IMG/VR virus record: IMGVR_UViG_3300028920_000034
Span: 1 to 64,000 of that record
Strand: one strand, 5' to 3'
Source of the DNA: a virus
DNA: 64,000 nucleotides
Numbering within the stretch: position 1 is the first letter of the stretch; every line of letters begins with the position of its first letter. The notes beneath the pieces were generated by a model. That model was not told the origin of the DNA, did not search any database, and saw only the letters and a program-made list of their open reading frames with translations. Positions 1 to 6,592 of this stretch are shown here, piece by piece. The position numbers were made by a program, and so were the translations under genes.

Positions 1-126
1 CTCCATCCCAGCCGGAAGAACCACATCGCCATCCTGGATCACCGGCTCCCGCTGGCGAAGCCAGTAGCACAGGTGGACCACCAGGCCGCCCAGCACCATA
101 CCGATGAACAGGCACGCCACGCTCAC
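1..126 (-). CDS. Small membrane protein, truncated by the window edge
   Basis: The first 42 codons are visible and the gene runs off the left edge. It begins at a GTG that overlaps the TGA of the upstream gene (GTGA). The first 25 residues are hydrophobic (VSVACLFIGMVLGGLVV...), giving one likely membrane segment, followed by a charged stretch (WLRQREPVIQDGD). I do not recognise it. The GTGA overlap indicates translational coupling to the upstream gene. Confidence 0.5.
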   Translation of the reverse strand, partial: MSVACLFIGMVLGGLVVHLCYWLRQREPVIQDGDVVLPAGME

Positions 127-410
127 CTGCCCATCCTCATCGCCGCATCGTCACGCGACCACAAAAGCCAGAGCATCACCATGATGGGGTCCGCCGGGAT
201 CGTGTCCATATCCGACAAGATCATCGCATTCATGCTGGTGTAGTGTGCCCCCTCGGAGCCGAACCTAGCGATGTACGTCCGGCCCGGACCGTTCGGGCAC
301 GTGTAGTAGTCGATCCACTTCCCAGGCGCCATCTCCACGGACCCGAGGAACGCACACGCCTCGCAGTCATGGCTGTGGTACGGAACCTCGCTGTGCTCGA
401 AGCCAAACAT
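123..410 (-). CDS. Small HDCxxC phage protein
   Basis: A 95-residue protein with the motif HDCEACAFLGS near residues 13-23, followed by a YYTCPNGPGRTYIARFGSEG segment. A Cys-His motif of this kind suggests metal binding. The same HDCxACxFLGS motif occurs in the protein at 14075-14374. The start was set at the ATG preceded by GGAGG; an upstream in-frame ATG exists but lies inside the previous gene. Function unknown. Confidence 0.6.
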   Translation of the reverse strand: MFGFEHSEVPYHSHDCEACAFLGSVEMAPGKWIDYYTCPNGPGRTYIARFGSEGAHYTSMNAMILSDMDTIPADPIMVMLWLLWSRDDAAMRMGR

Positions 411-411
411 G

Positions 412-597
412 CTACGCCTCCACTTCATAGGTGGCCATGAACGCCGCCTCTTCCCACTCCGACTTGTAGTTCTGCTTGGACTTCACCCGGATGTGAACCC
501 TGTTCTTGTCCAGTGGAACCTCGCCCAAGCGGAGCCCGATGTGATCCAACACCAGCTTGCGGAGCTCGCGTTCATCGATCTCAATTTTCACCTTCAT
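412..597 (-). CDS. Hypothetical 61-aa protein
   Basis: A short soluble protein beginning MKVKIEIDERELRKLV, with mixed charged alpha/beta character and no recognisable domain. The start is supported by GGAGGG eight bases upstream. It sits between the HTH protein at 607-1338 and the HDCxxC protein, each a few bases away, so the three are probably co-transcribed. Confidence 0.6.
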   Translation of the reverse strand: MKVKIEIDERELRKLVLDHIGLRLGEVPLDKNRVHIRVKSKQNYKSEWEEAAFMATYEVEA

Positions 598-606
598 CGT
601 GCCCTC

Positions 607-1338
607 CTACTTGGGGAACATCTGGTTGGCCACGATGGTCCCGCTTGCCGTCATCTGGAGACAGCCTTCACCGCGCTGGGATTGAATCCACAGAAGCCCC
701 CGGCGCCTGAGCATCCGGATGGCCCGCTCGCAGGTATGGCGGCTCATGTAGTGCTCGAGCTCTGCCGTGAGCTGGCTCTGCTTCACCTCCATCCTGGCCG
801 GCGCCCCGGGCATCGACATGCGAAGCACGTTCCACAGCACAAGCCGCTCCCGGTTGGTGAGGTGCCCGAGGAGCTCGGCCCAGAACGGACTGTCCTCCGG
901 TGGGAGCTCGCCGGCCCTCCGCGCGCCTGGCGGGGGCCCCAGTTGCTCGGCCTTGATCCGCTCCCAGTCCCCGGGGCCCCTGGCGTCCTCATGGAATGCG
1001 TCTGGGTTGGCCTTTGCGAACTCGGCCTCCCACACCTTGTGATCATCTTCGGACAGCCGGAACAGCCGATCATTGTCCGGGGGCAACGGCTCAGGCGCCT
1101 GGCGCCCCATCAGCTCGCGGAGAGCCACCACCAGGTCGTCCAGCTCGAAGGCAGAGGTACAGCACCCCGCCTCGCAGAGCTGGGCCACCAGGGCCCGCTG
1201 GTCAGCCTGGTAGGTCACCGGATAGACGCACTCGCCCACGTCGTCCTCTTGCTCCCCTTCGGGGAACCGTGTCTCCTCGAGGTGGTCATCCCACCAGTTG
1301 AGGAACCGGGTGATCTGTCGCTCCAGATCATCCCTCAC
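607..1338 (-). CDS. Winged-helix DNA-binding protein
   Basis: A 243-residue protein. The C-terminal 85 residues (from about TNRERLVLWNVL to the end) have the spacing of a winged helix: a helix after the first segment, a putative recognition helix near SRHTCERAIRMLRRRGLL, then a beta wing (WIQSQRGEGCLQMT). The N-terminal part is acidic and unassigned. The GTG start overlaps the stop of the preceding gene as GTGA, which excludes the 90-codon in-frame extension. A phage replication or regulatory role is plausible but inferred. Confidence 0.6.
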   Translation of the reverse strand: MRDDLERQITRFLNWWDDHLEETRFPEGEQEDDVGECVYPVTYQADQRALVAQLCEAGCCTSAFELDDLVVALRELMGRQAPEPLPPDNDRLFRLSEDDHKVWEAEFAKANPDAFHEDARGPGDWERIKAEQLGPPPGARRAGELPPEDSPFWAELLGHLTNRERLVLWNVLRMSMPGAPARMEVKQSQLTAELEHYMSRHTCERAIRMLRRRGLLWIQSQRGEGCLQMTASGTIVANQMFPK

Positions 1339-1676
1339 GCCATCACCTCCACCACAGCGGAGCGATCCCCGACGATGCGCCCCTCGTCCCACGCCGCCAC
1401 GAAGCGAATCGTCTGGCCGGTGGGGAGCTCCCACTCGAGCCGGCGCCGCCGGGTGGGTGAGCCGAGCCCGCGCTCCACCAAGATCCCCTCGAGCATCGGG
1501 GCCACGTGCTCCAGCCACTGGTAGCGAGGCACCGCCACCAGGACACCTGGCTCCCCGAGCTCCAATGCGCTCGCCACGGCGTGGCACTGGGCGAACGTCT
1601 TTCCGCACCCCCGGCGCCAGGTCTCGCCGCTCACCACCGCGTGCAGCCGTTCCAGGTCTGTTTTCGTTTCTTGCAT
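1335..1676 (-). CDS. Small protein with a Walker A-like motif
   Basis: A 113-residue protein with RRGCGKTFAQCHAVASAL near residues 22-39, resembling a P-loop, followed by a strand-like GVLVAVP segment. The residue where Walker A usually has Gly or Ala is Trp, so the loop is degenerate. No Walker B or other ATPase motif follows and the length is far below that of a helicase or terminase. It may be a fragment of a P-loop NTPase or a small nucleotide-binding protein. Its start lies three bases from the inverted repeat element at 1679-1751. Confidence 0.5.
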   Translation of the reverse strand: MQETKTDLERLHAVVSGETWRRGCGKTFAQCHAVASALELGEPGVLVAVPRYQWLEHVAPMLEGILVERGLGSPTRRRRLEWELPTGQTIRFVAAWDEGRIVGDRSAVVEVMA

Positions 1677-1678
1677 CC

Positions 1679-1751
1679 GAACACCCTCTTGACTCTTATT
1701 CCCCTACAGAGGGAGATAAGGTTAATTAAGAAGAAGCAACACCCGTGCCAA
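1679..1751 (+). promoter_or_regulatory. Bipartite repeat element, copy 1 (inverted)
   Basis: This is one of six copies of an element with the pattern CACCCTC(TTG or AAG)ACTCTT, 14-15 variable bases, then GAGATAAGGTTAATTAAG, AGAAGCAA and GTGCCAA. The other five copies read on the minus strand, toward their downstream genes. This one reads on the plus strand, toward genes that lie on the minus strand. If it is a promoter it would make antisense RNA across 1755-2364. It has the TTG variant of the first block and a 15-base spacer. Confidence 0.6.
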
Positions 1752-1754
1752 GTC

Positions 1755-1979
1755 TCAACCGATGCGCCGGTAGAACTGGCGCAACGCGCTCCAGGGCACC
1801 TGGAGCTTCGGGCCGATCACGTCGTCCAGGTCTTCCCGGGCCACCGTGGTCTCGAGCCCGGAGAGCACCATCACGATCTGGATCCGCCGGGGCCACGCGC
1901 ACTGGTCGCTCGGCCAGCCCTCGAGGTACTGGGCACGGAGCTGCCACACCTGCCCGTGTCGAATCTGCGCTTGGGTCAT
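1755..1979 (-). CDS. Hypothetical 74-aa protein
   Basis: A short protein beginning MTQAQIRHGQVWQLR and ending in WSALRQFYRRIG. The middle is hydrophobic (RIQIVMVLSGLETTVA) but too short to call a membrane segment with confidence. No family is recognised. It is the last of four small genes between the pentamer array and the inverted repeat element. Confidence 0.45.
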   Translation of the reverse strand: MTQAQIRHGQVWQLRAQYLEGWPSDQCAWPRRIQIVMVLSGLETTVAREDLDDVIGPKLQVPWSALRQFYRRIG

Positions 1980-1988
1980 TGAAAGCCA

Positions 1989-2180
1989 TCACTTACGCAG
2001 CATCCAGGTGGACGGAACACCGTGAGACCAAGTGATTCTCTTGACGTGCCCCTGGGCAGGACGGTCCACCTTGACTCCCACCGCGCGGACTCGCTTGCCG
2101 TCCACCTCGTAGACCACGGCCAACCGCTGCCGCGTGGGATTCCAGTAGACCTGCCCAGGTTTGGCACCCCGCTCAGGCAT
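1989..2180 (-). CDS. Hypothetical 63-aa basic protein
   Basis: Begins MPERGAKPGQVYWNPTRQ and continues with a beta-rich, basic sequence (RLAVVYEVDGKRVRAVGVKVDR) suggestive of a small beta-barrel. The start chosen overlaps the end of the ribbon-helix-helix gene by eight bases; a longer frame exists but would overlap it by about 95 bases. No family is recognised. Confidence 0.5.
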   Translation of the reverse strand: MPERGAKPGQVYWNPTRQRLAVVYEVDGKRVRAVGVKVDRPAQGHVKRITWSHGVPSTWMLRK

Positions 2181-2364
2181 CCCTTCCGTTGGCCTCCGGG
2201 AAACGGTTGGACCACCAGCGATCACCTGCCTCTTCGGCCTTGTCCAGCCAATCCTGTAGGGCCTCATCGATCATCGCCTGAATCGACACGCGCCGCTTGA
2301 AGTTGAGCACCCGGAGCCGCTCATGCGTCTCACTGGTTACGTGTGTTGCCTTACGGTCAGCCAT
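2173..2364 (-). CDS. Ribbon-helix-helix (CopG/Arc-type) protein
   Basis: A 63-residue protein with the pattern of a ribbon-helix-helix fold: a short strand (ATHVTSETHERLRVLNFKRRVS) followed by a helix (IQAMIDEALQDWLDKA). Such proteins bind operators as dimers and often act as antitoxins or small phage repressors. The adjacent 63-aa basic protein could be a partner, but it shows no toxin motif. The start is followed by MADRK and the length is typical for the family. Confidence 0.65.
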   Translation of the reverse strand: MADRKATHVTSETHERLRVLNFKRRVSIQAMIDEALQDWLDKAEEAGDRWWSNRFPEANGRDA

Positions 2365-2388
2365 GTTGCCTCCTCTAGCCGTAGAACG

Positions 2389-2562
2389 CTATACCGGTTT
2401 ACAGGTAGAGTCAACCTGCTTCGGGCGCCACCAGGTCCACCTGGTACGCCCATGGATGCGCGTCCGGCTGCCAAAGGTCCAACCGTCCCGGACGAGCTCC
2501 ATCTGCTCATCGAAGTCCAGCTCACCCTCTACCGTCTTGATCTCTCGCTCACCATTACTCAT
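2389..2562 (-). CDS. Hypothetical 57-aa protein
   Basis: Begins MSNGEREIKTVEGELDFDEQ and ends with a tryptophan-rich basic tail (RWTWWRPKQ). The start has AAGGAG six bases upstream and directly follows the pentamer repeat array. The reading frame is open far upstream through the array, but that extension has only repetitive low-complexity sequence and is not counted. No family is recognised. Confidence 0.5.
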   Translation of the reverse strand: MSNGEREIKTVEGELDFDEQMELVRDGWTFGSRTRIHGRTRWTWWRPKQVDSTCKPV

Positions 2563-2644
2563 TGATAGCTCCTTGCCTTGCCATGCCCTGCCTTGCCTGG
2601 CCGCGCCTAGCCTCGCCCAGCCGCGCCCCGCGTTGCCGGGCCAC

Positions 2645-2754
2645 GCCACAACCCCGAGCCGGCGCCAGTGAGCCCGCACTCGGGATGCTACCTTTCCGCA
2701 GCTCCTTGCCTTGCCCAGCCACGCATCGCCGCGCCTTGCCGCGCCATGCAGCGC
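2645..2754 (-). repeat. 110-bp perfect direct repeat, copy 1
   Basis: Identical base for base to 2888-2997, offset 243 bp. Each copy holds a non-pentameric core with inverted arms CCCGAG and CTCGGG about 20 bases apart, then AAGGTAGC and AAGGAGCTG on the minus strand, embedded in NNGCC pentamers. Confidence 0.85.
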
Positions 2755-2887
2755 CTTGCCGCGCCCAGCTCTGCCGTGCCCTGCAAAGCCACGCTTCGCG
2801 CTGCTTTGCCGGTCCCTGCCCAGCCCGACCATGCCGCGCCCAGCCCTGCCGCACCTCGCAGAGCCTGTCCTCGCCACGCCGTGCTTG

Positions 2888-2997
2888 GCCACAACCCCGA
2901 GCCGGCGCCAGTGAGCCCGCACTCGGGATGCTACCTTTCCGCAGCTCCTTGCCTTGCCCAGCCACGCATCGCCGCGCCTTGCCGCGCCATGCAGCGC
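2888..2997 (-). repeat. 110-bp perfect direct repeat, copy 2
   Basis: Second copy of the block at 2645-2754. The 133 bp between the copies is pentamer repeat. Perfect identity over 110 bp implies recent duplication or ongoing homogenisation. Confidence 0.85.
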
Positions 2998-3092
2998 ATC
3001 GCCGCGCCTTGCCGCGCTACGCCATGCCCAGCATCGCCCCGCTCGGCCACGCCCTACCATGCCCTGCCTGTCCCAGCCGTGCTGTAGGGCTG

Positions 3093-3710
3093 CTACTTCC
3101 ACTCGCTCACCCGAAACTTGCCGTAGACACCCCGGAAGGTCCCCAGGCCGATGGCCACACCACCCTCTTCAAATAGGTTCTTGATCTCCTGTTCCTTGAT
3201 CTCGCGGTTCTGGAAAATCCAGAGGGTAAAGCTCAGGCTCCACGGAAGCGGGAGCACCGGGCGCTCCTTGGGATTCGGAATACCTTTCTCGAGCCTGGCC
3301 ACCCGGCGATCCAGGTAGATTCCAGAGGTTGGGTCTCGCTCCTTGTCCTGGTCAATGTCACCCATCTGAATCGGGTCCCCGTTCCGGCAAAATGGGATCA
3401 TTTCCGGTGACTCCTCCGGCCCCTGAATCATCGTGAAGCTCAGGCACGCATTCGCAATCTTCTTGTACTTGCGAGCGTCCCTGAGCCTCTTGGGGGCAGA
3501 GTTGGTGTTGTGGCTGGACAAGAACGAAATGATGTTTGAAGTCGGAAGCGCCAGCGTCCCGGTGCCAGGGATGAGGTACACTTTCTGGTTCCACATCAGC
3601 TTCGTGTCGTTGTCCCCCGCGTAGCGGTCGAACATGATCGGGGCTATCCCCTCCAGTTTCACCCTCCGCGTTACTTCTGCCATCGCTGTCAGTGATTCTG
3701 TCGCCTGCAT
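3093..3710 (-). CDS. Conserved-looking phage protein of unknown function
   Basis: A 205-residue soluble protein. It has several striking segments: VKLEGIAPIMFDRY near residues 18-31, LALPTSNIISFLSS near 53-66, and a glycine-rich GVAIGLGTFRGVYGKF at the C-terminus. The glycine-rich end is loosely like the loop of RAMP-fold RNA-binding proteins, but I cannot support that assignment. It lies just downstream of the Topo VI-A-like gene, and GAGGGAG precedes the start. Likely a nucleic-acid protein by context only. Confidence 0.6.
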   Translation of the reverse strand: MQATESLTAMAEVTRRVKLEGIAPIMFDRYAGDNDTKLMWNQKVYLIPGTGTLALPTSNIISFLSSHNTNSAPKRLRDARKYKKIANACLSFTMIQGPEESPEMIPFCRNGDPIQMGDIDQDKERDPTSGIYLDRRVARLEKGIPNPKERPVLPLPWSLSFTLWIFQNREIKEQEIKNLFEEGGVAIGLGTFRGVYGKFRVSEWK

Positions 3711-3771
3711 TTCGTTTCTCCCTCATGGTTCCTTGCCTTGTTTGTTCGGCCAGCCCATCCAGCCGAATCGT

Positions 3772-4647
3772 CTACAGCCCCTCGGATGCGCTCCGAAGGG
3801 TCTCCTTGATCTCATTCTCCTGGTCGATGATCTCGTTCATGGTGTCCATGTCCAGCCGGGCCCAGATAGCGCCGTTGATGATGGCCCGGAGCTCACGCGG
3901 CGGAAGCGCGTCCACCTCCCAGCTCTCGCGGCCGTACCTGGCGATGAACGCGCTGGCGCGCGAGTCGGACAGCTTGGCCGGATTCGGTGGAAGCTGATGC
4001 TTCTGCACCTGGTCGATGTTGAGGGCCACCTTGACCACCTCCACCTGGGTGCCGAACAGGTCCATGCGGTCCTGAATGTCCCGCACCATATCCTCGCCGC
4101 TCGGGTCTAGGTCCCCGAGGTACAAGATAGTGGCGTCGTCGCACCCGAGGTTGTCCATCCGATAGCTGATGCGCTTGGCGCTCTCGTACATGGCGCTCTG
4201 GGAGCTGTAGCCCCGGTTGACCATCAGCACGATGTGGCACTCCTTGGAGATAGGCTCGAGCACCCCGGCCAGGGCGTCCTTTTCCACCCACAGCTCCACG
4301 TAGTGGCGCTGCCCCTGGAGCCGCGGAAGCCGGAATGATGCCAGGGCGGACTCCATCAGCGAGCTCGCGGAGTCCCACTCGGGCGCCCGCTTGGCCTGGC
4401 GCACGCGGTCCTCAATCGCATCCCAGTCGATCTGCCCCGCCAGGCGCGCCTTGCTCACCAGGTTGCCCAGGTTCTTGTAGGACCGCTCCTTGTTCGGGAT
4501 GATGTTGGCGCTCACAAGCTGGTAGTAGAGCTGCCGGAGTGTAAGCCGAAGGCCGTCCTCCATGTAGGCTTCCACCACCCGGTTGCAGTGCTCCATCAGC
4601 TCCATGGACTTCGGGGTGAACCCCGCTTCGATGAATCGCTCCATCAT
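3772..4647 (-). CDS. Topo VI subunit A / Spo11-like protein (Mini-A type)
   Basis: A 291-residue protein with the two hallmarks of the Topo VI-A/Spo11 family. The winged-helix segment TLRQLYYQL (residues 36-44) has the Arg and paired Tyr of the catalytic 5Y-CAP domain. A TOPRIM domain follows, with WVEKDALAG (Glu122) and YLGDLDPSGED (Asp179 and Asp181). At under 300 residues it is shorter than classical Topo VI-A and matches the Mini-A proteins described from phages and plasmids, which lack an obvious B subunit. It may cleave or relax DNA; activity is inferred. Its start overlaps the stop of the upstream gene. Confidence 0.8.
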   Translation of the reverse strand: MMERFIEAGFTPKSMELMEHCNRVVEAYMEDGLRLTLRQLYYQLVSANIIPNKERSYKNLGNLVSKARLAGQIDWDAIEDRVRQAKRAPEWDSASSLMESALASFRLPRLQGQRHYVELWVEKDALAGVLEPISKECHIVLMVNRGYSSQSAMYESAKRISYRMDNLGCDDATILYLGDLDPSGEDMVRDIQDRMDLFGTQVEVVKVALNIDQVQKHQLPPNPAKLSDSRASAFIARYGRESWEVDALPPRELRAIINGAIWARLDMDTMNEIIDQENEIKETLRSASEGL

Positions 4648-5297
4648 GACTTGACTCCCATCATGGCCAGCTCGAGGGCCAGCCGCTGCATCAGCTCCTC
4701 CCGGTCGGTCGGGAGCACCACTCGAAGCCCACGGTGCTCGGCCTCGGTGAGCATGAGCCAGAAGATCGCCGGCACCTTGTCCTGCCAGGTGTAGTCCAGG
4801 ACCGCATCGAACTCACGGTCAAAGGCATCCTGGGCCATTTCCCCCCGAGGTGCTGGCCCCATCACGTAGCACGCCGTGAGGGCCGCCAGGTTCTTCGTGG
4901 CATGGCGCTGTAAGAACAAGATGGTGTTCACCAGGTGGTTGTCCCCCATTTCGCTCACACGCACGCGCTCGCCCATGCGAGTGACCCACACGTCATCCGC
5001 CTCCTGGAGCTGGCGCTCCTCGAGCTCGTTCCGGAGGTAGCACACCAGGTCTTCAAGATCCTCGAGCTCCCAGTTGCGCTTGTGCTGACTGGCGCCGTAG
5101 CTGAAACACGGGGAGAACGTCCGGAGCACCTTACGCCGGTTGAACCAGCACACGGACACGCTCCTAGCCGCTCCACGCACCACCAGATGGGGCACGCCGC
5201 GCCTGCTCACGCGACGGGTCACGCGCATCCTGGGCTCGGACGTGAGCCGCTCGGCCACCTGGGTGAGCTCTGGCCACCAGTCGGTGCCACTACTCAT
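4644..5297 (-). CDS. Hypothetical 217-aa protein
   Basis: Begins MSSGTDWWPELTQVAERL. The first 80 residues are basic with a few cysteines (SVCWFNRRKVLRTFSPCFSYG); the rest is acidic and helical (ELEDLEDLVCYLRNELEERQ; TEAEHRGLRVVLPTDREELMQRLALELA). No domain is recognised. The longer frame would overlap the upstream gene, so the ATG at 5297 was chosen. Its end overlaps the start of the Topo VI-A-like gene, suggesting coupled expression. Confidence 0.55.
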   Translation of the reverse strand: MSSGTDWWPELTQVAERLTSEPRMRVTRRVSRRGVPHLVVRGAARSVSVCWFNRRKVLRTFSPCFSYGASQHKRNWELEDLEDLVCYLRNELEERQLQEADDVWVTRMGERVRVSEMGDNHLVNTILFLQRHATKNLAALTACYVMGPAPRGEMAQDAFDREFDAVLDYTWQDKVPAIFWLMLTEAEHRGLRVVLPTDREELMQRLALELAMMGVKS

Positions 5298-5529
5298 AGG
5301 CCGCCTCCTCCTGGCGCTTGCGCTCCTGGTAAGCATCGTCGTCCACCACCACCTCCACGTGCTCCTCTGCCCACGCCGCCCCGGCCCGGAGGGTCATTGC
5401 CAGAGCGAGGTACTCGGGCTCCCGCATCGCCAGGGACCCGATGTTCGCCAGCGTGCCACCGGACCCGGCGAACAACACCGCGTGAACGTGAACGCCGTTG
5501 TAGCTGTTGACCTGGAGCTTGAACCTCAT
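5290..5529 (-). CDS. Hypothetical 79-aa protein
   Basis: Begins MRFKLQVNSYNGVHVHAVLF, a beta-like N-terminus, followed by a helical region and an acidic segment (EEHVEVVVDDDAYQERKRQEE). No family is recognised. It overlaps both neighbours by a few bases, typical of a phage operon of small genes. Confidence 0.55.
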   Translation of the reverse strand: MRFKLQVNSYNGVHVHAVLFAGSGGTLANIGSLAMREPEYLALAMTLRAGAAWAEEHVEVVVDDDAYQERKRQEEAAYE

Positions 5530-5858
5530 TGCGCGTCCCTCCGGGGCCACCCGGTGGCGATGGCCAGCCACTCCTCGAGCTCGGCCTCGGTGAGCCCCAC
5601 GGTCTCGCCCTCGCCGTCCACCGCGGAAATGAAGCACGGCCCATGGATCACGATGGGGCCGAGCTGGCCGGGGAGCACCCGGTTCGGGGCATGGGTGAAG
5701 CGCCCCTCTTCGTTGCACCACAGCACAATGTTCCGGTGTCCGGTGGCCAGCATCACCGATTCGATGTAGCCGTCCACGAAGGTCTGCATGGCCTTCAGGT
5801 TGTCGTCCAGGTCCTCCGCCTTGGCGTGCTCGCCAGGCCGCATTGCGATGATCTGCAT
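5526..5858 (-). CDS. DUF3846-like protein
   Basis: A 110-residue protein with the layout of DUF3846: an N-terminal strand, then LKAMQTFVDGYIESVML (21-37), WCNEEGRF (48-55), and the strand PIVIHGPCFISAVD (68-81), where the family has an invariant Gly-Pro or Gly-Thr turn. The family is common in phages and mobile elements and its function is unknown. The start at 5858 leaves just two bases to the upstream gene. Confidence 0.6.
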   Translation of the reverse strand: MQIIAMRPGEHAKAEDLDDNLKAMQTFVDGYIESVMLATGHRNIVLWCNEEGRFTHAPNRVLPGQLGPIVIHGPCFISAVDGEGETVGLTEAELEEWLAIATGWPRRDAQ

Positions 5859-5859
5859 G

Positions 5860-6063
5860 TTACAGCTTCCCCTGTCGCTTGCGCTCCTGGAGACAATTCC
5901 AGCACAGGTCCTCCCCGTTGGCTCTGGACACACTCCACAGGAGCTTGGTTTTCAAATCGGTCCTCATCTGGTGAGCTTCTTTTCTCCCGCGCCCGCACGT
6001 CTGGCCGTAGGACGGGTGACTGAAGCCACAGCCGTCGCAAACGATCTTGACTTCGATGCTCAC
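5860..6063 (-). CDS. Small zinc-finger protein
   Basis: A 67-residue protein with CDGCGFSH and, further on, LCWNCLQERKRQ, together able to bind one zinc. The GTG start overlaps the TGA of the upstream gene and has GGAGG five bases away, so it is preferred to an ATG 12 bases upstream with a poorer site. Function unknown; probably binds nucleic acid or protein. Confidence 0.5.
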   Translation of the reverse strand: MSIEVKIVCDGCGFSHPSYGQTCGRGRKEAHQMRTDLKTKLLWSVSRANGEDLCWNCLQERKRQGKL

Positions 6064-6581
6064 GCGCGCCTCCATCGCTCCACCAGGGCCTTCCCGGCCT
6101 CGGTGATGAAGTAAATGGTCCAGTCGCCGCTGTCGGTGATCGCGGTGTCGCCTTTTGCCACCAGCCCGAGCTCCTCGAGCTGGGTACACGCCCCGTGGTT
6201 CTCCGGGTCCATCAGGATTGCCACCCCGCTCCCCGAAGTCCGGTCCAGGCTTCGCAGGATGCGCTTCTGGAGCTCCGCGTACTCCCTGGTGAGGGCATCG
6301 GCCACCCGAGCCGCAAAGTGAGCCGGGCGCTCCCCGCGGACACCAGCCGCAAACGCCTCCTCCTCGGTGGGCACACGGTGGCGATGCTGCCACGCCTCGG
6401 GGAGAGCCTTCCCGGCGCACAACCACTCGTCCAGGGCCTCCCATGCGATGTAGAGATCGTCGCAGTGACAAGAGTAGTCGTCACCGCTGCACAGATCGTA
6501 GCCGCCTGCCTTCCCACCGCAATACGGGTGAAGCGGCTTCATCAGCTCGCGGATGGTTTCCAGTGCCTTGTCAGAGTCCAT
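6060..6581 (-). CDS. Hypothetical 173-aa protein with winged-helix-like C-terminus
   Basis: The N-terminal half is Cys/His-rich (HPYCGGKAGGYDLCSGDDYSCHCDDLY). The C-terminal 60 residues look like a winged helix: a helical part ending TQLEELGLVAKGDTAI, then DSGDWTIYFITEAGKALVERW. It may be a DNA-binding protein with a metal-binding head. It is translationally coupled to the small zinc-finger gene. No family is recognised. Confidence 0.5.
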   Translation of the reverse strand: MDSDKALETIRELMKPLHPYCGGKAGGYDLCSGDDYSCHCDDLYIAWEALDEWLCAGKALPEAWQHRHRVPTEEEAFAAGVRGERPAHFAARVADALTREYAELQKRILRSLDRTSGSGVAILMDPENHGACTQLEELGLVAKGDTAITDSGDWTIYFITEAGKALVERWRRA

Positions 6582-6592
6582 TCTCTCCTCCC

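Larger units (their letters stand above)
2563..3092. repeat. Degenerate pentanucleotide (NNGCC)n array
   Basis: About 500 bases without a credible gene. On the plus strand most of it can be divided into five-base units ending in GCC (ttgcc, gcgcc, atgcc, cagcc and similar), with occasional slips. GC content is very high and several frames lack stops, which produces spurious open frames on both strands. It includes two identical 110-bp blocks, listed separately. It lies between the gene at 3093-3710 and the 57-aa gene, on the same transcript if the operon is continuous. Confidence 0.75.

Noticed and set aside
1335-1676. Terminase or helicase
   Set aside because: Only one degenerate Walker A-like motif is present in 113 residues; no Walker B or nuclease motif follows, so it is called simply a small P-loop-like protein.
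2563-3092. CRISPR array
   Set aside because: Units are five bases long and degenerate, with no constant repeat separated by unique spacers of 25-40 bases. The 110-bp block occurs only twice.
2389-3102. A 237-codon minus-strand frame through the pentamer array
   Set aside because: All but the last 57 codons are repetitive low-complexity sequence that arises because the pentamer repeat contains no stops; several other frames are open there too. A clear ribosome-binding site and ATG mark the true start at 2562.
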